The notes under the pieces are model-generated. The model worked only from the letters and a program-made list of their open reading frames with translations, was not told the DNA's origin and ran no database searches. Made by a program: the position numbers and the translations under genes. From Ruegeria denitrificans (GTDB taxonomy: Bacteria > Pseudomonadota > Alphaproteobacteria > Rhodobacterales > Rhodobacteraceae): a stretch of DNA of 64,000 nt. This document shows positions 8,271-17,242 of the stretch, one piece after another. The number at the start of each line of letters is the position of its first letter. The first letter of the stretch is position 1. The stretch spans positions 124,001 to 188,000 of the forward strand of contig NZ_CYUD01000001.1 in NCBI RefSeq assembly GCF_001458295.1. The letters are read 5' to 3'.

Positions 8271-9134
8271 ATGTTTCAAATTGATCATTTATCCATAGCG
8301 GTCGATGCGCTGTGTATCGAGAAGCGGGCCACCAGAGCGTCAGATTGGAATGGTCTAGCCGCCGCAGAGAATAATTCTGGATTGTATACTTGGTGGGTGG
8401 ACAGAGAAGGCGCAGAAGCACTCGCTGGCGGCTTGGGTGTATCGCTGAGCCGAGGTCTAATCTACGGCGGACAAGCAGGAGCGACCCGGTGGCCGTCTGG
8501 CACCAAAAGCGAGCAAACACTTAGTGGCCGTATCCAGTCAAACCATCTTTCTGGTACTATCCGTAGTTCAACTTTTCGTCGTACGCTCGCCGCCGCACTT
8601 GTGAGTGAGCTAGGGCTTCGAGTTGTACCTGGACGAAAAGCAGGTCTAGCGCGGCAGAGCGAAGCCGAGCTCAGCAAATGGATGCGTTCGCACCTGAGTC
8701 TTTTGGTGTGGCCCTTCGCCGATCGCGATAATTTGGAACAGTTAGAGGGAAAAGTTTTAAGCCGACTTGATCCGCCAATGAACCTACGTGGCATGAGATC
8801 CACACCGCTTCGCAGTGCCATTCGCCTTGCGCGAAAAAATCTTTCAGACGCTTCACCATCGCAGGTCCCGGTCGTTGATAAGATTAATGCCAAGCCATCG
8901 ACGAAACGCGGAGCGCGCTCAGTTACCTTACATGAGGAAATTTCCGAAATTCTGATTTCAAATGGAAATCGCTGGATGTCCACTAAGGAAATTGCCTTTT
9001 GGGTTAATGAGCGCGGGCTTTACAAGAAGCGGGACAGGTCTGATGTGACCGGTTTTCAAGTCCACGGGCGGACGAGAAACTATTCAAAACTTTTCGAACG
9101 CGATGGGCAACTCGTTCGCTTGATCAGATCGTAG
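8271..9134 (+). CDS. GIY-YIG nuclease-like protein with HARE-HTH-like C-terminus
   Basis: Protein of 287 residues. SGLYTWWV and, about 30 residues later, LIYGGQAG match the GLY...IYG halves of the GIY-YIG nuclease fold, followed by an expected basic segment (LSGRIQSNHL). The last about 70 residues (WMSTKEIAFWVNERGLY, then FQVHGRTRNY and LFERDGQLVRL) resemble the HARE/HB1 winged-helix module that occurs in restriction systems. ATG at 8271 is chosen over an upstream TTG at 8256. It is divergent from the WYL regulator and upstream of the Z1 operon on the same strand, so it may be an additional nuclease of that system. The GIY-YIG call is fairly secure; the HARE call is weaker. Confidence 0.6.
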   Translation: MFQIDHLSIAVDALCIEKRATRASDWNGLAAAENNSGLYTWWVDREGAEALAGGLGVSLSRGLIYGGQAGATRWPSGTKSEQTLSGRIQSNHLSGTIRSSTFRRTLAAALVSELGLRVVPGRKAGLARQSEAELSKWMRSHLSLLVWPFADRDNLEQLEGKVLSRLDPPMNLRGMRSTPLRSAIRLARKNLSDASPSQVPVVDKINAKPSTKRGARSVTLHEEISEILISNGNRWMSTKEIAFWVNERGLYKKRDRSDVTGFQVHGRTRNYSKLFERDGQLVRLIRS

Positions 9135-9500
9135 CGTTTTGGGGTGAACTCAAATGGACCTGCTTGTAGTTTCGCTGCTTTTTAACCCGACGGATTGTTT
9201 AAATCGGTTCCGAAGTAGAGCTAAGTCAAATATTTATGCAATATGTGAAAATTTGTCATCCGCGCCGACTTTAAAGTCTGAGCTCTCGTTACGGGGCCGG
9301 AAGCGTTGTATCAGGATGGCTTGTTATGAAAATCGGCGGCTAGGCACCATAAAGCCCACATATTTTCATCGCTTCGACGCATTTGGCTGTCACTGGCACG
9401 GTCGGTTGTGTCTAGGCCGCTCCTTTTTTCCGTTGCGGTTTAATAGATTCACTTTAGCGCCTACTCAGAATTGGGCGACGAGCAGATAGGGCTTAAAAAT
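9135..9500. other. Intergenic region before the Z1 operon
   Basis: The 366 bases between the GIY-YIG gene and the Z1 gene contain one 111-codon frame from 9154 with low-quality, Cys/Arg-rich content and no ribosome site. I see no gene, repeat or clear promoter motif. The main promoter of the Z1 operon is expected here. Confidence 0.5.
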
Positions 9501-12110
9501 ATGGTATTTCAGACCGAACAACTAATTCACCTTATTAAAAACGAGCTTCCAAACGGTGGCGGTATGGACGGCGCAATTCAAAGGCTCCGCAGTATGTTCG
9601 CCACCTCCTTTGATGCCGAGCAGTTGGAAGAAATGTTTTCCAAGGCTCGCTTTGAACTCGAGAAAGAGTTCGCGAAAAAAGAGATCCTGCACGTTCACTC
9701 CATCATCGCCAAGCGACCTAAATGGTATTTCGGTCCGCGTTCGCATGACCGCTTCTGGCCTAGCTTGAAGAACTACCTTCTAAACGAGAAGGGCTGGCAC
9801 AAAGATGATATTGATAGCATAGGGATTGCCTCAGACGAGGTCGTTTCCCTACTCCAAAACCCCGCAGAAGACGCGTTCAAGTGCACTGGGCTTGTCGTGG
9901 GGCACGTCCAGTCTGGGAAGACGGCCAACATGACTGCGGTGATCGCTAAGGCGCTGGATGCAGGTTATGACACCGTGATTGTTCTGGCCGGATTAACAAA
10001 TAAACTCAGGGAACAGACGCAGGCGCGATTCAAGAAGGACCTCGTCGACCGTCGCCCCTTGGACTGGCAAGTTCTGACGCCGGCGAAAGATGGTGATTTT
10101 CGGAAACCCCCTCAAGGCGGGTTCTTAAAGCACACGGACAAGGCACAGCTAGCAGTCGTTAAAAAAAACGTATCGCCACTTGGTCAGCTGGGTGATGCAA
10201 TCAGAGAAACACCCTGGGCAGCACTAAAACAGCTTCGGGTACTCGTGATCGACGACGAATGTGACCAGGCAAGCGTCAATGCAGCTTCAGGTGAACTTGA
10301 CATAACGCGGATAAACGAGAGGATCCGCGAGCTGCTCTCAATGTTGCCGGCAGTAACCTACGTTGGTTACACGGCCACGCCTTTTGCGAACGTACTAATC
10401 AACCCTTACAAACCAAACGGCGTCGATCTTGATGATTTGTATCCACGAGACTTCATTACTGCTCTTCCGACGCCTAAGAGATATTTTGGTGCAGAGAAGC
10501 TATTCGGGAAATTCGACGCGAACGGCGATGATGAGAGCAGCGACGGCTACGACATGGTTCGGGTTATTCCCAAAGATGATGTCGCAATGCTTCAACCGCA
10601 CAAGGCATCTGAACGGGAAGCCTTTTCACCAGAGATTCCGAAAAGCCTCGAAGATGCTATGCTTTATTTCCTAGCTTGCTGTGCGGCTCGAAGAGCTCGA
10701 GGTCAATCAACTCAGCATATGACGATGTTGATCCACACGTCATCCTATGTCGTAATGCACCAAAAAATTGCCCGCCTGATAGAAGCATGGCTCGGTATCC
10801 ACAAGACTGAATTAAAAGCTGGCAAGGGTGAATTGGCAGATCGGATCATTGAACTTTGGACCACAGAAAGCAATCGGCTCCCGAGGGACCTAACTGAAGA
10901 GCAAGAAACTCCCATTGTTTCAGTGTTCGAACACCTTCCCGACGTTCTCGATGCCGTTACTGTGCCGATTGAAAACGGGGGCAGCGATGATCGCATCGAT
11001 TACGAAAACGAACCAAAGACTTATATTGCTGTCGGAGGCTCAATTCTGGCTCGAGGACTAACACTGGAAGGACTCACAGTTAGTTACTTCCTGCGCTCCG
11101 CTTCACAGTACGACACACTCCTGCAGATGGGGCGATGGTTTGGATACAGGCCAGGCTACGAAGACCTCCCGCGGATTTACACAACGGAAGATCTGCGGCT
11201 CAGGTTCCGAGCTCTTTCTGGTGTCGAGGATGAAATTCGAAGGGACATCGCTGAATACAGAGAACGCGATCTCACTCCGATGGAACTTGCGGTTCGTGTC
11301 CGTTCAATACCAGGTATGGCAATTACGACAAAATCAAAGATGAAGGCAGCTGAAGAATGCTCAATCAGCTACTGGGGCGCGCACAAGCAAACAATACGTT
11401 TTAACCACAAATCTGATAGTATTGTTGCTGCCAACTGGAAAGCAGCGTCTTCTATGATCGAAACAATAGAGGCGTTACGACTTCGGGACAAAGAAGCCAC
11501 GGCGAAACTCTGGCGAGGGGTGCCTCGATCAGAAATCATAAACTTCTTGCGTGAATATACCCCGCACGAAATCCAAAAGGACCTTTCTAGGGAGTTTTTA
11601 CTGGAGTTTGTCGAGGAGGCCGGTAGCCAGCTGGATAAGTGGTGCGTCGGCATTGTCGAACCAAAGAAGGGAGAACCTTCGCAAAAAGTGCTCGGCACTG
11701 TTGGTAGAATAACAACGGTCAAGCGCGCGCAGTTGGACGACGGGGACACCGAAACGGCAGACATCAAGGCTCTTATGTCCCGGCAGGATATTCTAATCGA
11801 CTGCCCGCATAGCGGCGGCACAAACCTATCTTGGGACAAAACCAAGGCCTACCGAGCTTCTCAGGTTGGTGACGTACCACTTTTGCTTCTCTACGCAATA
11901 GATTCGAACTCCAAACCTCGGGTGGATAACGGCAATCGTACCGATCTGAATGCGGTAGGCGACCTTATCGGATTTGGGATTGTTTTCCCGGGCTCTGATA
12001 AGGCTTCAGGTGCATACGTCCGCGTACGTTTGCAGGAGATATCGGCTGACGAAATCGACGAAATCGAGCGCGAAGAGCAGGAGCAAGCCAGAGCGGCTGG
12101 GGTAGAGTGA
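9501..12110 (+). CDS. Z1-domain superfamily II helicase-like ATPase
   Basis: Protein of 869 residues counted from ATG 9501 (a TTG at 9471 is less likely). Helicase motifs: Walker A GHVQSGKT at about 134-141, motif II VLVIDDECDQAS at about 248-259, motif III GYTATPFAN at about 290-298, and a Z1-type motif VI LLQMGRWFGYR near 540-550, preceded by GGSILARGLTLEGL. This is the Z1 family, which was described in restriction-modification operons containing MutL/MORC-like ATPases (Iyer, Abhiman and Aravind). It probably translocates or remodels DNA and directs the nuclease encoded next. It starts a run of five genes that touch or overlap: the next gene begins one base after its stop. Confidence 0.88.
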   Translation: MVFQTEQLIHLIKNELPNGGGMDGAIQRLRSMFATSFDAEQLEEMFSKARFELEKEFAKKEILHVHSIIAKRPKWYFGPRSHDRFWPSLKNYLLNEKGWHKDDIDSIGIASDEVVSLLQNPAEDAFKCTGLVVGHVQSGKTANMTAVIAKALDAGYDTVIVLAGLTNKLREQTQARFKKDLVDRRPLDWQVLTPAKDGDFRKPPQGGFLKHTDKAQLAVVKKNVSPLGQLGDAIRETPWAALKQLRVLVIDDECDQASVNAASGELDITRINERIRELLSMLPAVTYVGYTATPFANVLINPYKPNGVDLDDLYPRDFITALPTPKRYFGAEKLFGKFDANGDDESSDGYDMVRVIPKDDVAMLQPHKASEREAFSPEIPKSLEDAMLYFLACCAARRARGQSTQHMTMLIHTSSYVVMHQKIARLIEAWLGIHKTELKAGKGELADRIIELWTTESNRLPRDLTEEQETPIVSVFEHLPDVLDAVTVPIENGGSDDRIDYENEPKTYIAVGGSILARGLTLEGLTVSYFLRSASQYDTLLQMGRWFGYRPGYEDLPRIYTTEDLRLRFRALSGVEDEIRRDIAEYRERDLTPMELAVRVRSIPGMAITTKSKMKAAEECSISYWGAHKQTIRFNHKSDSIVAANWKAASSMIETIEALRLRDKEATAKLWRGVPRSEIINFLREYTPHEIQKDLSREFLLEFVEEAGSQLDKWCVGIVEPKKGEPSQKVLGTVGRITTVKRAQLDDGDTETADIKALMSRQDILIDCPHSGGTNLSWDKTKAYRASQVGDVPLLLLYAIDSNSKPRVDNGNRTDLNAVGDLIGFGIVFPGSDKASGAYVRVRLQEISADEIDEIEREEQEQARAAGVE

Positions 12111-12111
12111 A

Positions 12112-13113
12112 ATGGCGGGTTCACGTAATCATTGGCAGTTCCTACGCAGCGGTGGCGACGAGCCGACGGGACTGGAAATTCCCACACGCATAATTGAAGT
12201 CAGAACTTCACATGGGCCTCTCAGAATGGCGCTAGGATCGAGCGGTGAATTGCGGTTTCTACTTCCTGTTGGCATGCAGACCAGAGTTCCGAAGATCCCG
12301 GTTGGACCCAATGTCGCTATCAGCGATGTAATCTATTCTCTCGGAAAGGAGCGTCTGCGGTTCATTGATATCACTTGTGGAGCCGCCGAACTTGAGAGTG
12401 TTTTTGCAGATGTAGTTGATCAGATCGTTGAACGTATCGCGGATGGTCAGGCTGCCCTCGAGGCAGCAAGCTCTACGTTCGCTGAGTTTCGTAACCTCCT
12501 CCTTTCAAAACCCGTATCATCTCGGCCTAGGACCGAGGTGGTGGGCCTTGTTGGCGAACTTTTGGTTTTGACGAGGCTACTTAAAAGGAACAACGATGCA
12601 TGGCGATCGTGGTCAGGCGCTGACCGCGACCGACATGACTTCCGGGCGGGGGATTATTCCATAGAAATCAAATCTACTTCTCGTTCCGGAAATATGCAGG
12701 TGACGATTCATTCCGAACATCAGCTGAGTACGCCAAACAACGGGGCTCTTCAGCTCTTCCACTTTACCTTTGAGGCTGTGTCCGGGGGGGAATATACTGT
12801 TGAGCGTCTTGCAGACGAAGCGCTACACGCATCGAGCGACCCGCAAGCCTTTCTTGATAGGTTGAAAGCGTGCGGTTGTGAAGCACCTGACAGTCCTGAG
12901 TGGAATGAGGACGCCTTTCGGCTTGATGCCGAAAGTGCATTCAGGGTTGAAGGCGATTTCCCTCGGATTACACCAAAGTCTTTCCAATTTGGAATGCGCC
13001 CTAGCGGTGTCAAATCCATCCAGTACGATCTCGATCTTTCAACAGCTTTGGGTTTCCTTGCTACGTTGGAACAGAAAAATAGTCACGAAGACCTTCTTTT
13101 GGGATGCCTATGA
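12112..13113 (+). CDS. PD-(D/E)XK nuclease, DUF4420 type
   Basis: Protein of 333 residues. The nuclease core is visible: Glu in LVGELLVL near 149, Asp in DRHDFRAGDY near 174, and the IEIKST motif near 183-188. The Gln/His-rich segment that follows (SEHQLSTPNNGALQLFHF) is usual for the DUF4420 family of PD-(D/E)XK proteins. It is expected to be the DNA-cutting component. The gene begins one base after the Z1 stop and its end overlaps the start of the GHKL ATPase gene, so it is part of the same operon. The first about 140 residues form an unassigned domain that may contact the Z1 or GHKL partner. Confidence 0.82.
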   Translation: MAGSRNHWQFLRSGGDEPTGLEIPTRIIEVRTSHGPLRMALGSSGELRFLLPVGMQTRVPKIPVGPNVAISDVIYSLGKERLRFIDITCGAAELESVFADVVDQIVERIADGQAALEAASSTFAEFRNLLLSKPVSSRPRTEVVGLVGELLVLTRLLKRNNDAWRSWSGADRDRHDFRAGDYSIEIKSTSRSGNMQVTIHSEHQLSTPNNGALQLFHFTFEAVSGGEYTVERLADEALHASSDPQAFLDRLKACGCEAPDSPEWNEDAFRLDAESAFRVEGDFPRITPKSFQFGMRPSGVKSIQYDLDLSTALGFLATLEQKNSHEDLLLGCL

Positions 13114-14954
13114 CGAGACTCTCCCTTCATTCGGAGCCATATGGCCGTACAGGTAATATTGGCGCAAACGTTCGTAAACTGCTTGGCGCGCCACACCTGG
13201 ATCCGTTTCAGATGATGATCCGTGAGACACTGCAGAATTGCTGCGACGCTGCAAAGCTGGGTAAGGGGCCAGAAGTTTTCATTCGACTGCGTCGGCTTGG
13301 GCCGATTGCAGCGAATGCAATGCGCGAACGAATCTTATTTGATCTACCCAAAGAACCGAATTCTCAGGTTCTGCTTCGTGAGTTCTTGGCGGCTGATGCT
13401 CCGGTGGTTCTGGAGATTTCGGATGTGAACACAACTGGTCTTGCCGGTCCGACACGTGCCGACCGTATTCCGGTGGACACGAAGTTTACCGATTTCATCG
13501 ACTTCCTGAGAAACATAGGTACACCTCGAGACACAGAGCATGGTGGCGGTACTTATGGCTTCGGAAAGATGTCACTCTACGGAGCGAGCCGATGCCAAAC
13601 GATCCTTGTTGACACCTTGGCAATCGAAGATGGCCCGCCAGTTCGGAGGCTGATGGGTTGTCACGTCGGAAGCTCTTTTGATATTCGCGAAGACGGTATG
13701 ATGCTGCGTTATACTGGTCGTCATTGGTGGGGTATCCCTAGTGACGATGGGGAAACCGTTGAACCCTTAGCGGGCGTAGACGCCGAGCAACTTGCCTACG
13801 ACCTCGGTTTCTTGGGGCGCGACCCACTTCAGACCGGCACTTCGATCATGGTTCTTGACTTTGACACAGGTGGGAAAAGTCTCAAGGCGTTCGGTGGCGA
13901 AATTGCGGAGACGGTGCTCTGGAACTTCTGGCCCCGAATGATGGAAGATACGCCCGCCGGTCGTCGGCTTACCGTACATGTCGAAATCGACGGCGAAACA
14001 ATAGAGCTCCCAAAACCCGAAAACTTTCCACCTCTTGATCTATTTTGTGGAGCTATGCGGAGAGCGCGCGAAATAGAAAAGGAGCCATCCGCTGAAGTTT
14101 TCTGCATGAACCCTCGCAAGAAACTTGGGCGCCTTATTGTGGAACGTGGACTTTGCGCCCCTCGAATGCGCCTTGTCGATGAAGATAGCCTTTTGCCGGC
14201 AAATTGCTCGCACATTGCAGTAATGAGGCCGGCGGAACTTGTCGTACGTTACTTCAAAGGAGACGCATTCCCAGACCAGCGACTAGAGTGGGCCGGAGTT
14301 TTTGTTTCCGACACAGACAAGGAAGTTGAGCGCGCCTTCGCTCACTCCGAACCTCCCGCGCACGACGATTGGGTTCCGGAGAACCTTCAGGAGCGAAACG
14401 CTAAACGCTATGTAAATGTCGCGCTGCGCGAAATTAAACGGATGGCTAAGGAAGTGGCAGCTGTCGGAGAAAGCGGCCTTTCGGGAGCGAAAGCGTCTCC
14501 GCCTTTGGCACGTATCTCAGGAATTCTTGGCTCAGCCCTTGTAGGTGTAAACACCGGCGCCGCACGAAGAACAAAGAAGGTAAACTCCGTTACGCGGGGG
14601 GGGCGTCCGCAACGCGCGCGTGCTCTTCCAGCAACTTTTATCGAACTGCGTTCGGACAATGGCGGTGCGATTGCGATTTTCCATACTGAAGTCTTGCAGG
14701 ATGCAGGGCGGAGTGGCGCTGTTCTTCGCGGAGTGGCTGGTGTCTTGGTCGACGGCAACTCCACCACTTTTTCCAGTGGTCTAAACGACCAACCCGAAGT
14801 AATCAAAATCCGCAGGCTTGAGGGAGATATGACTAGTGTGGGAAGTGAGCTGCGCATAGACGGAGCAGACGGCACATTTGAGGTGCTCGTCAGGGTTCCC
14901 AAAAGTTGTGCAGCAACTCTGGATGTCTCCATTCTTGAGGAGGACACCAAGTGA
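13110..14954 (+). CDS. GHKL-type ATPase (MORC/MutL-like) of a restriction-type operon
   Basis: Protein of 614 residues from ATG 13110, which overlaps the previous stop (ATGA) and has GGGA five bases upstream; ATG 13104 is too close to that site. GHKL motifs: N-box RETLQNCCDAAK near 38-49, G1-like motif DVNTTGLAG near 104-112, and a glycine-rich lid GGGTYGFGKMSLYG near 144-157. The first residues (LHSEPYGRTGNIGANVRKLL) precede the N-box as in prokaryotic MORC-like ATPases. Such ATPases dimerise on ATP binding and are thought to act as DNA clamps coordinating nuclease action. About 400 residues follow the ATPase part, including a probable S5-like second half and a C-terminal beta-rich domain. 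The family is clear, the exact role inferred. Confidence 0.8.
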   Translation: MTRLSLHSEPYGRTGNIGANVRKLLGAPHLDPFQMMIRETLQNCCDAAKLGKGPEVFIRLRRLGPIAANAMRERILFDLPKEPNSQVLLREFLAADAPVVLEISDVNTTGLAGPTRADRIPVDTKFTDFIDFLRNIGTPRDTEHGGGTYGFGKMSLYGASRCQTILVDTLAIEDGPPVRRLMGCHVGSSFDIREDGMMLRYTGRHWWGIPSDDGETVEPLAGVDAEQLAYDLGFLGRDPLQTGTSIMVLDFDTGGKSLKAFGGEIAETVLWNFWPRMMEDTPAGRRLTVHVEIDGETIELPKPENFPPLDLFCGAMRRAREIEKEPSAEVFCMNPRKKLGRLIVERGLCAPRMRLVDEDSLLPANCSHIAVMRPAELVVRYFKGDAFPDQRLEWAGVFVSDTDKEVERAFAHSEPPAHDDWVPENLQERNAKRYVNVALREIKRMAKEVAAVGESGLSGAKASPPLARISGILGSALVGVNTGAARRTKKVNSVTRGGRPQRARALPATFIELRSDNGGAIAIFHTEVLQDAGRSGAVLRGVAGVLVDGNSTTFSSGLNDQPEVIKIRRLEGDMTSVGSELRIDGADGTFEVLVRVPKSCAATLDVSILEEDTK

Positions 14955-15862
14955 CAGCGAGAGCAGCATTTCCATTTCTGAGGCTTAACAACGATATTGT
15001 TAGGGCATCCGATTGGTTCGCGATCCTTGATGGCAGCACCGCTTTCCCTGCTGGTGAGTTCATCCCGGATTGGGATTACGCCTCTTCGCTTTTGGTAGAG
15101 AGGAATGTCGATCTAGACATGGCAGCGGCATCAGAGAATCTCGAGGTTCCATATTCCGATCTCGATCTGAAGATTTGCGTTGAGATAGGAAGCGGCTCTG
15201 GGCGGCTACCCCGCCTGATTCACCACAGAGAAGAGATCAGAGTTCCTGAGGGGGTTACCTCCATTCCAATCAGTGTAAAACTCAACAGTAAGGAACTGTC
15301 TTCAGCTGTATTTCTGAAAACGAGTCTGGTGCTGGGATCTGACCCTGCTCGTCACGGCGCGATTAGCCCTCAGAAAGCTGGATTGCAGGTCTGGTCTGAT
15401 TTCCATCGGACCCGGATCGAAGGCGCAGAGTCGAGGTTCCCGATTGAAGTTGCTAGCTTCCGCGAAATGTTTGGGAGTACTCCAGAAGCCAACAGTCTCT
15501 GGCACCTCCATTGGACACCCGGTGAATGGGAACGAGAGTTTCATGGAGCTGTACGGTTGTATCTCAACTCCGATTTTGAGGATTTCGTTTTGAGGATAAA
15601 GCAGGGTGATCGAGTAGTTCTACAGATGCTCCTCGGCGACGTGGTTAGTCAGATCACTGAAACCCTTTTGCGGGAGGATGAGGCAGAAGTGGTTCTTGCG
15701 TCTGCTCAGGAAGGGAGCGTGGCGGCTCAAGTGGATGTTTGGTTGAAAACGGCATTTGGGAATTCTTCGTTCAGTGTCGCAAAATCCATGCTGGAATCCC
15801 GCGTCGGCAATTTCAGGAGCGCGCTTCTATCTGTGGTTGAATTGCCGGAGGAGGTGCAATGA
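14951..15862 (+). CDS. Uncharacterised protein of the Z1/GHKL operon (303 aa)
   Basis: No family is recognised. The protein is acidic, has no signal peptide or membrane helix, and alternates beta-like segments in the first half (LKICVEIGS, IPISVKLNS) with helical segments near the end. GTG at 14951 is the start: it overlaps the upstream TGA (GTGA) and has GAGGAGG ten bases before it. Both neighbours also overlap by four bases, so expression is tied to the Z1, PD-(D/E)XK and GHKL genes. It is probably a structural or specificity subunit of that system. I see no nuclease motif in it. Confidence 0.7.
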   Translation: MTARAAFPFLRLNNDIVRASDWFAILDGSTAFPAGEFIPDWDYASSLLVERNVDLDMAAASENLEVPYSDLDLKICVEIGSGSGRLPRLIHHREEIRVPEGVTSIPISVKLNSKELSSAVFLKTSLVLGSDPARHGAISPQKAGLQVWSDFHRTRIEGAESRFPIEVASFREMFGSTPEANSLWHLHWTPGEWEREFHGAVRLYLNSDFEDFVLRIKQGDRVVLQMLLGDVVSQITETLLREDEAEVVLASAQEGSVAAQVDVWLKTAFGNSSFSVAKSMLESRVGNFRSALLSVVELPEEVQ

Positions 15863-16749
15863 GCGTTTTTCTATTTCCGCGGCTTTCACCCCTTGCTGTT
15901 GAAAAAATCCTGGCCGAGGCAGGCGAAAACAGCCATCCGACACCGACAACCGATACCACTCATCCCATTCATCCTCTGGCAACTTTTGGCGCATCTGGCG
16001 GATCGCGGGTGTCCAGAACTATTCTCATTCAGATACGTGAACGGTTACTTGATATAGCAAAGGCCAAGGGATATCCGGACCCAGACGCCGGACGTACGGC
16101 GAGGTCGGGTTTTGATCTGGAAGTATCTGCTGCTCTGGCTACAACCGATGCACTAAACTCAGGCGAAGCCCTTCGTGACGAAGTCTGGGCTTACATTGCG
16201 ACAGTTTTGTTACCGGACGTTACTTACTGGCGATTTGGGAACGCCAAAGATCGCTTTCGTGGTGGCATCAGAAATGCCTTTCAGAGGCTATGGCTAAGAG
16301 GTCGCTGCCTCGACAGGGGAGCCGCTGCTGAAGACCGATGGGGGCTCATCAGAGACCTGACTGAAGATGCTTTAGTTCAGATCTTCGAGCGGCCAGGTTT
16401 GTCAGCTGATCCGGATCTTGCCCAAGCCGTCGCGGAAGCTTGGGTCCGCGCCGCGAAGAAATATCGGTCGGGTCTAATGGAAGAAATAATGCGGAATACG
16501 GCGGTCCCAATCCTTGCGATGAAGGAGATACGATCGCTCACCAGCCTCAACAAGAATGATCGAATCACTCTACTTGATGAAATCTTTCAGGGTGCGGCTG
16601 ATTCATTGGTCACCACGGAAGAGCCGGTTGTATTGAAAAAAACAGAGAGCGCACCCAAAAACCTCGCCGAGCATACACAACCGCTAATTAAGTCACGCAA
16701 ACAAGGATTGCGTAGTCTCTTTGCTCGCGCGCTTTCACAAACTGACTAA
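15859..16749 (+). CDS. Uncharacterised protein of the Z1/GHKL operon (296 aa), perhaps DUF6339-like
   Basis: ATG at 15859 overlaps the previous stop (ATGA) and follows GGAGGAGG. After a Pro/Thr/His-rich stretch (residues 25-45) the protein is mostly helical, with a conserved-looking Trp/Arg core (VTYWRFGNAKDRFRGGIRNA, LWLRGRCLDRG). This resembles the DUF6339 family as I remember it, which I could not check. The Arg-rich core suggests contact with nucleic acid or an acidic partner. It is the last gene of the five-gene run. Another reading frame stays open past its stop to 16867; see the gap entry. Confidence 0.68.
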   Translation: MSVFLFPRLSPLAVEKILAEAGENSHPTPTTDTTHPIHPLATFGASGGSRVSRTILIQIRERLLDIAKAKGYPDPDAGRTARSGFDLEVSAALATTDALNSGEALRDEVWAYIATVLLPDVTYWRFGNAKDRFRGGIRNAFQRLWLRGRCLDRGAAAEDRWGLIRDLTEDALVQIFERPGLSADPDLAQAVAEAWVRAAKKYRSGLMEEIMRNTAVPILAMKEIRSLTSLNKNDRITLLDEIFQGAADSLVTTEEPVVLKKTESAPKNLAEHTQPLIKSRKQGLRSLFARALSQTD

Positions 16750-17242
16750 GCAACCCGCTCTAGATGCAATCGCTGAAGACGCGCTTTACATGCGACAACG
16801 TATATTGGGACTTCTGGAGAAGCTGGGCGTTGAGACCCGTCGACTGGGTGTCGACGGCGATGGATAATGGGCTCAAGTGTTCTTGAACAACGACTGGGAT
16901 AGGCTGCTGTCCAGAAGCGTCTCCGAGGATCTGACGTGTTAAGCACTGAATTGTACAGGATTGCTCGCGGCCTTGTATTGAAATGCTCAAAATGCGCCCG
17001 TCGCATATAAACGCACTTCGCGCGATCATGTTCTGCGGTTTGCTTTCAACTCCGAGACACCGAACAATTTAGTGACCTGAAACAACGGATTTTGAGTGCA
17101 CTGGGGGTTCTCGTTTTGTCCGGCGGGGTTTCCTGGATGCGGTATGGGCTAACAAAAAATCCACCAGATGTGCGCAGATTGTTCTTGTCGAATGGGCAGT
17201 CCCCAGCCATAGTGTCAGAAAAATTCCCAGGGCGGAGCAGTT
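16750..17242. other. Gap between the Z1/GHKL operon and the EcoRII-type system
   Basis: No complete gene is visible. A frame shifted relative to the 296-aa gene is open from 16688 to the TAA at 16865-16867. Its last part (ALDAIAEDALYMRQRILGLL) looks coding, but no good start or ribosome site exists, so it may be the relic of a lost gene or of a longer 3' end. The second half (16870-17240) holds nothing I recognise apart from the promoter and ribosome site expected for the methylase. Confidence 0.45.

Noticed and set aside
9154..9489. 111-codon ORF before the Z1 gene
   Set aside because: No ribosome site, odd composition, and it runs into the Z1 gene start.
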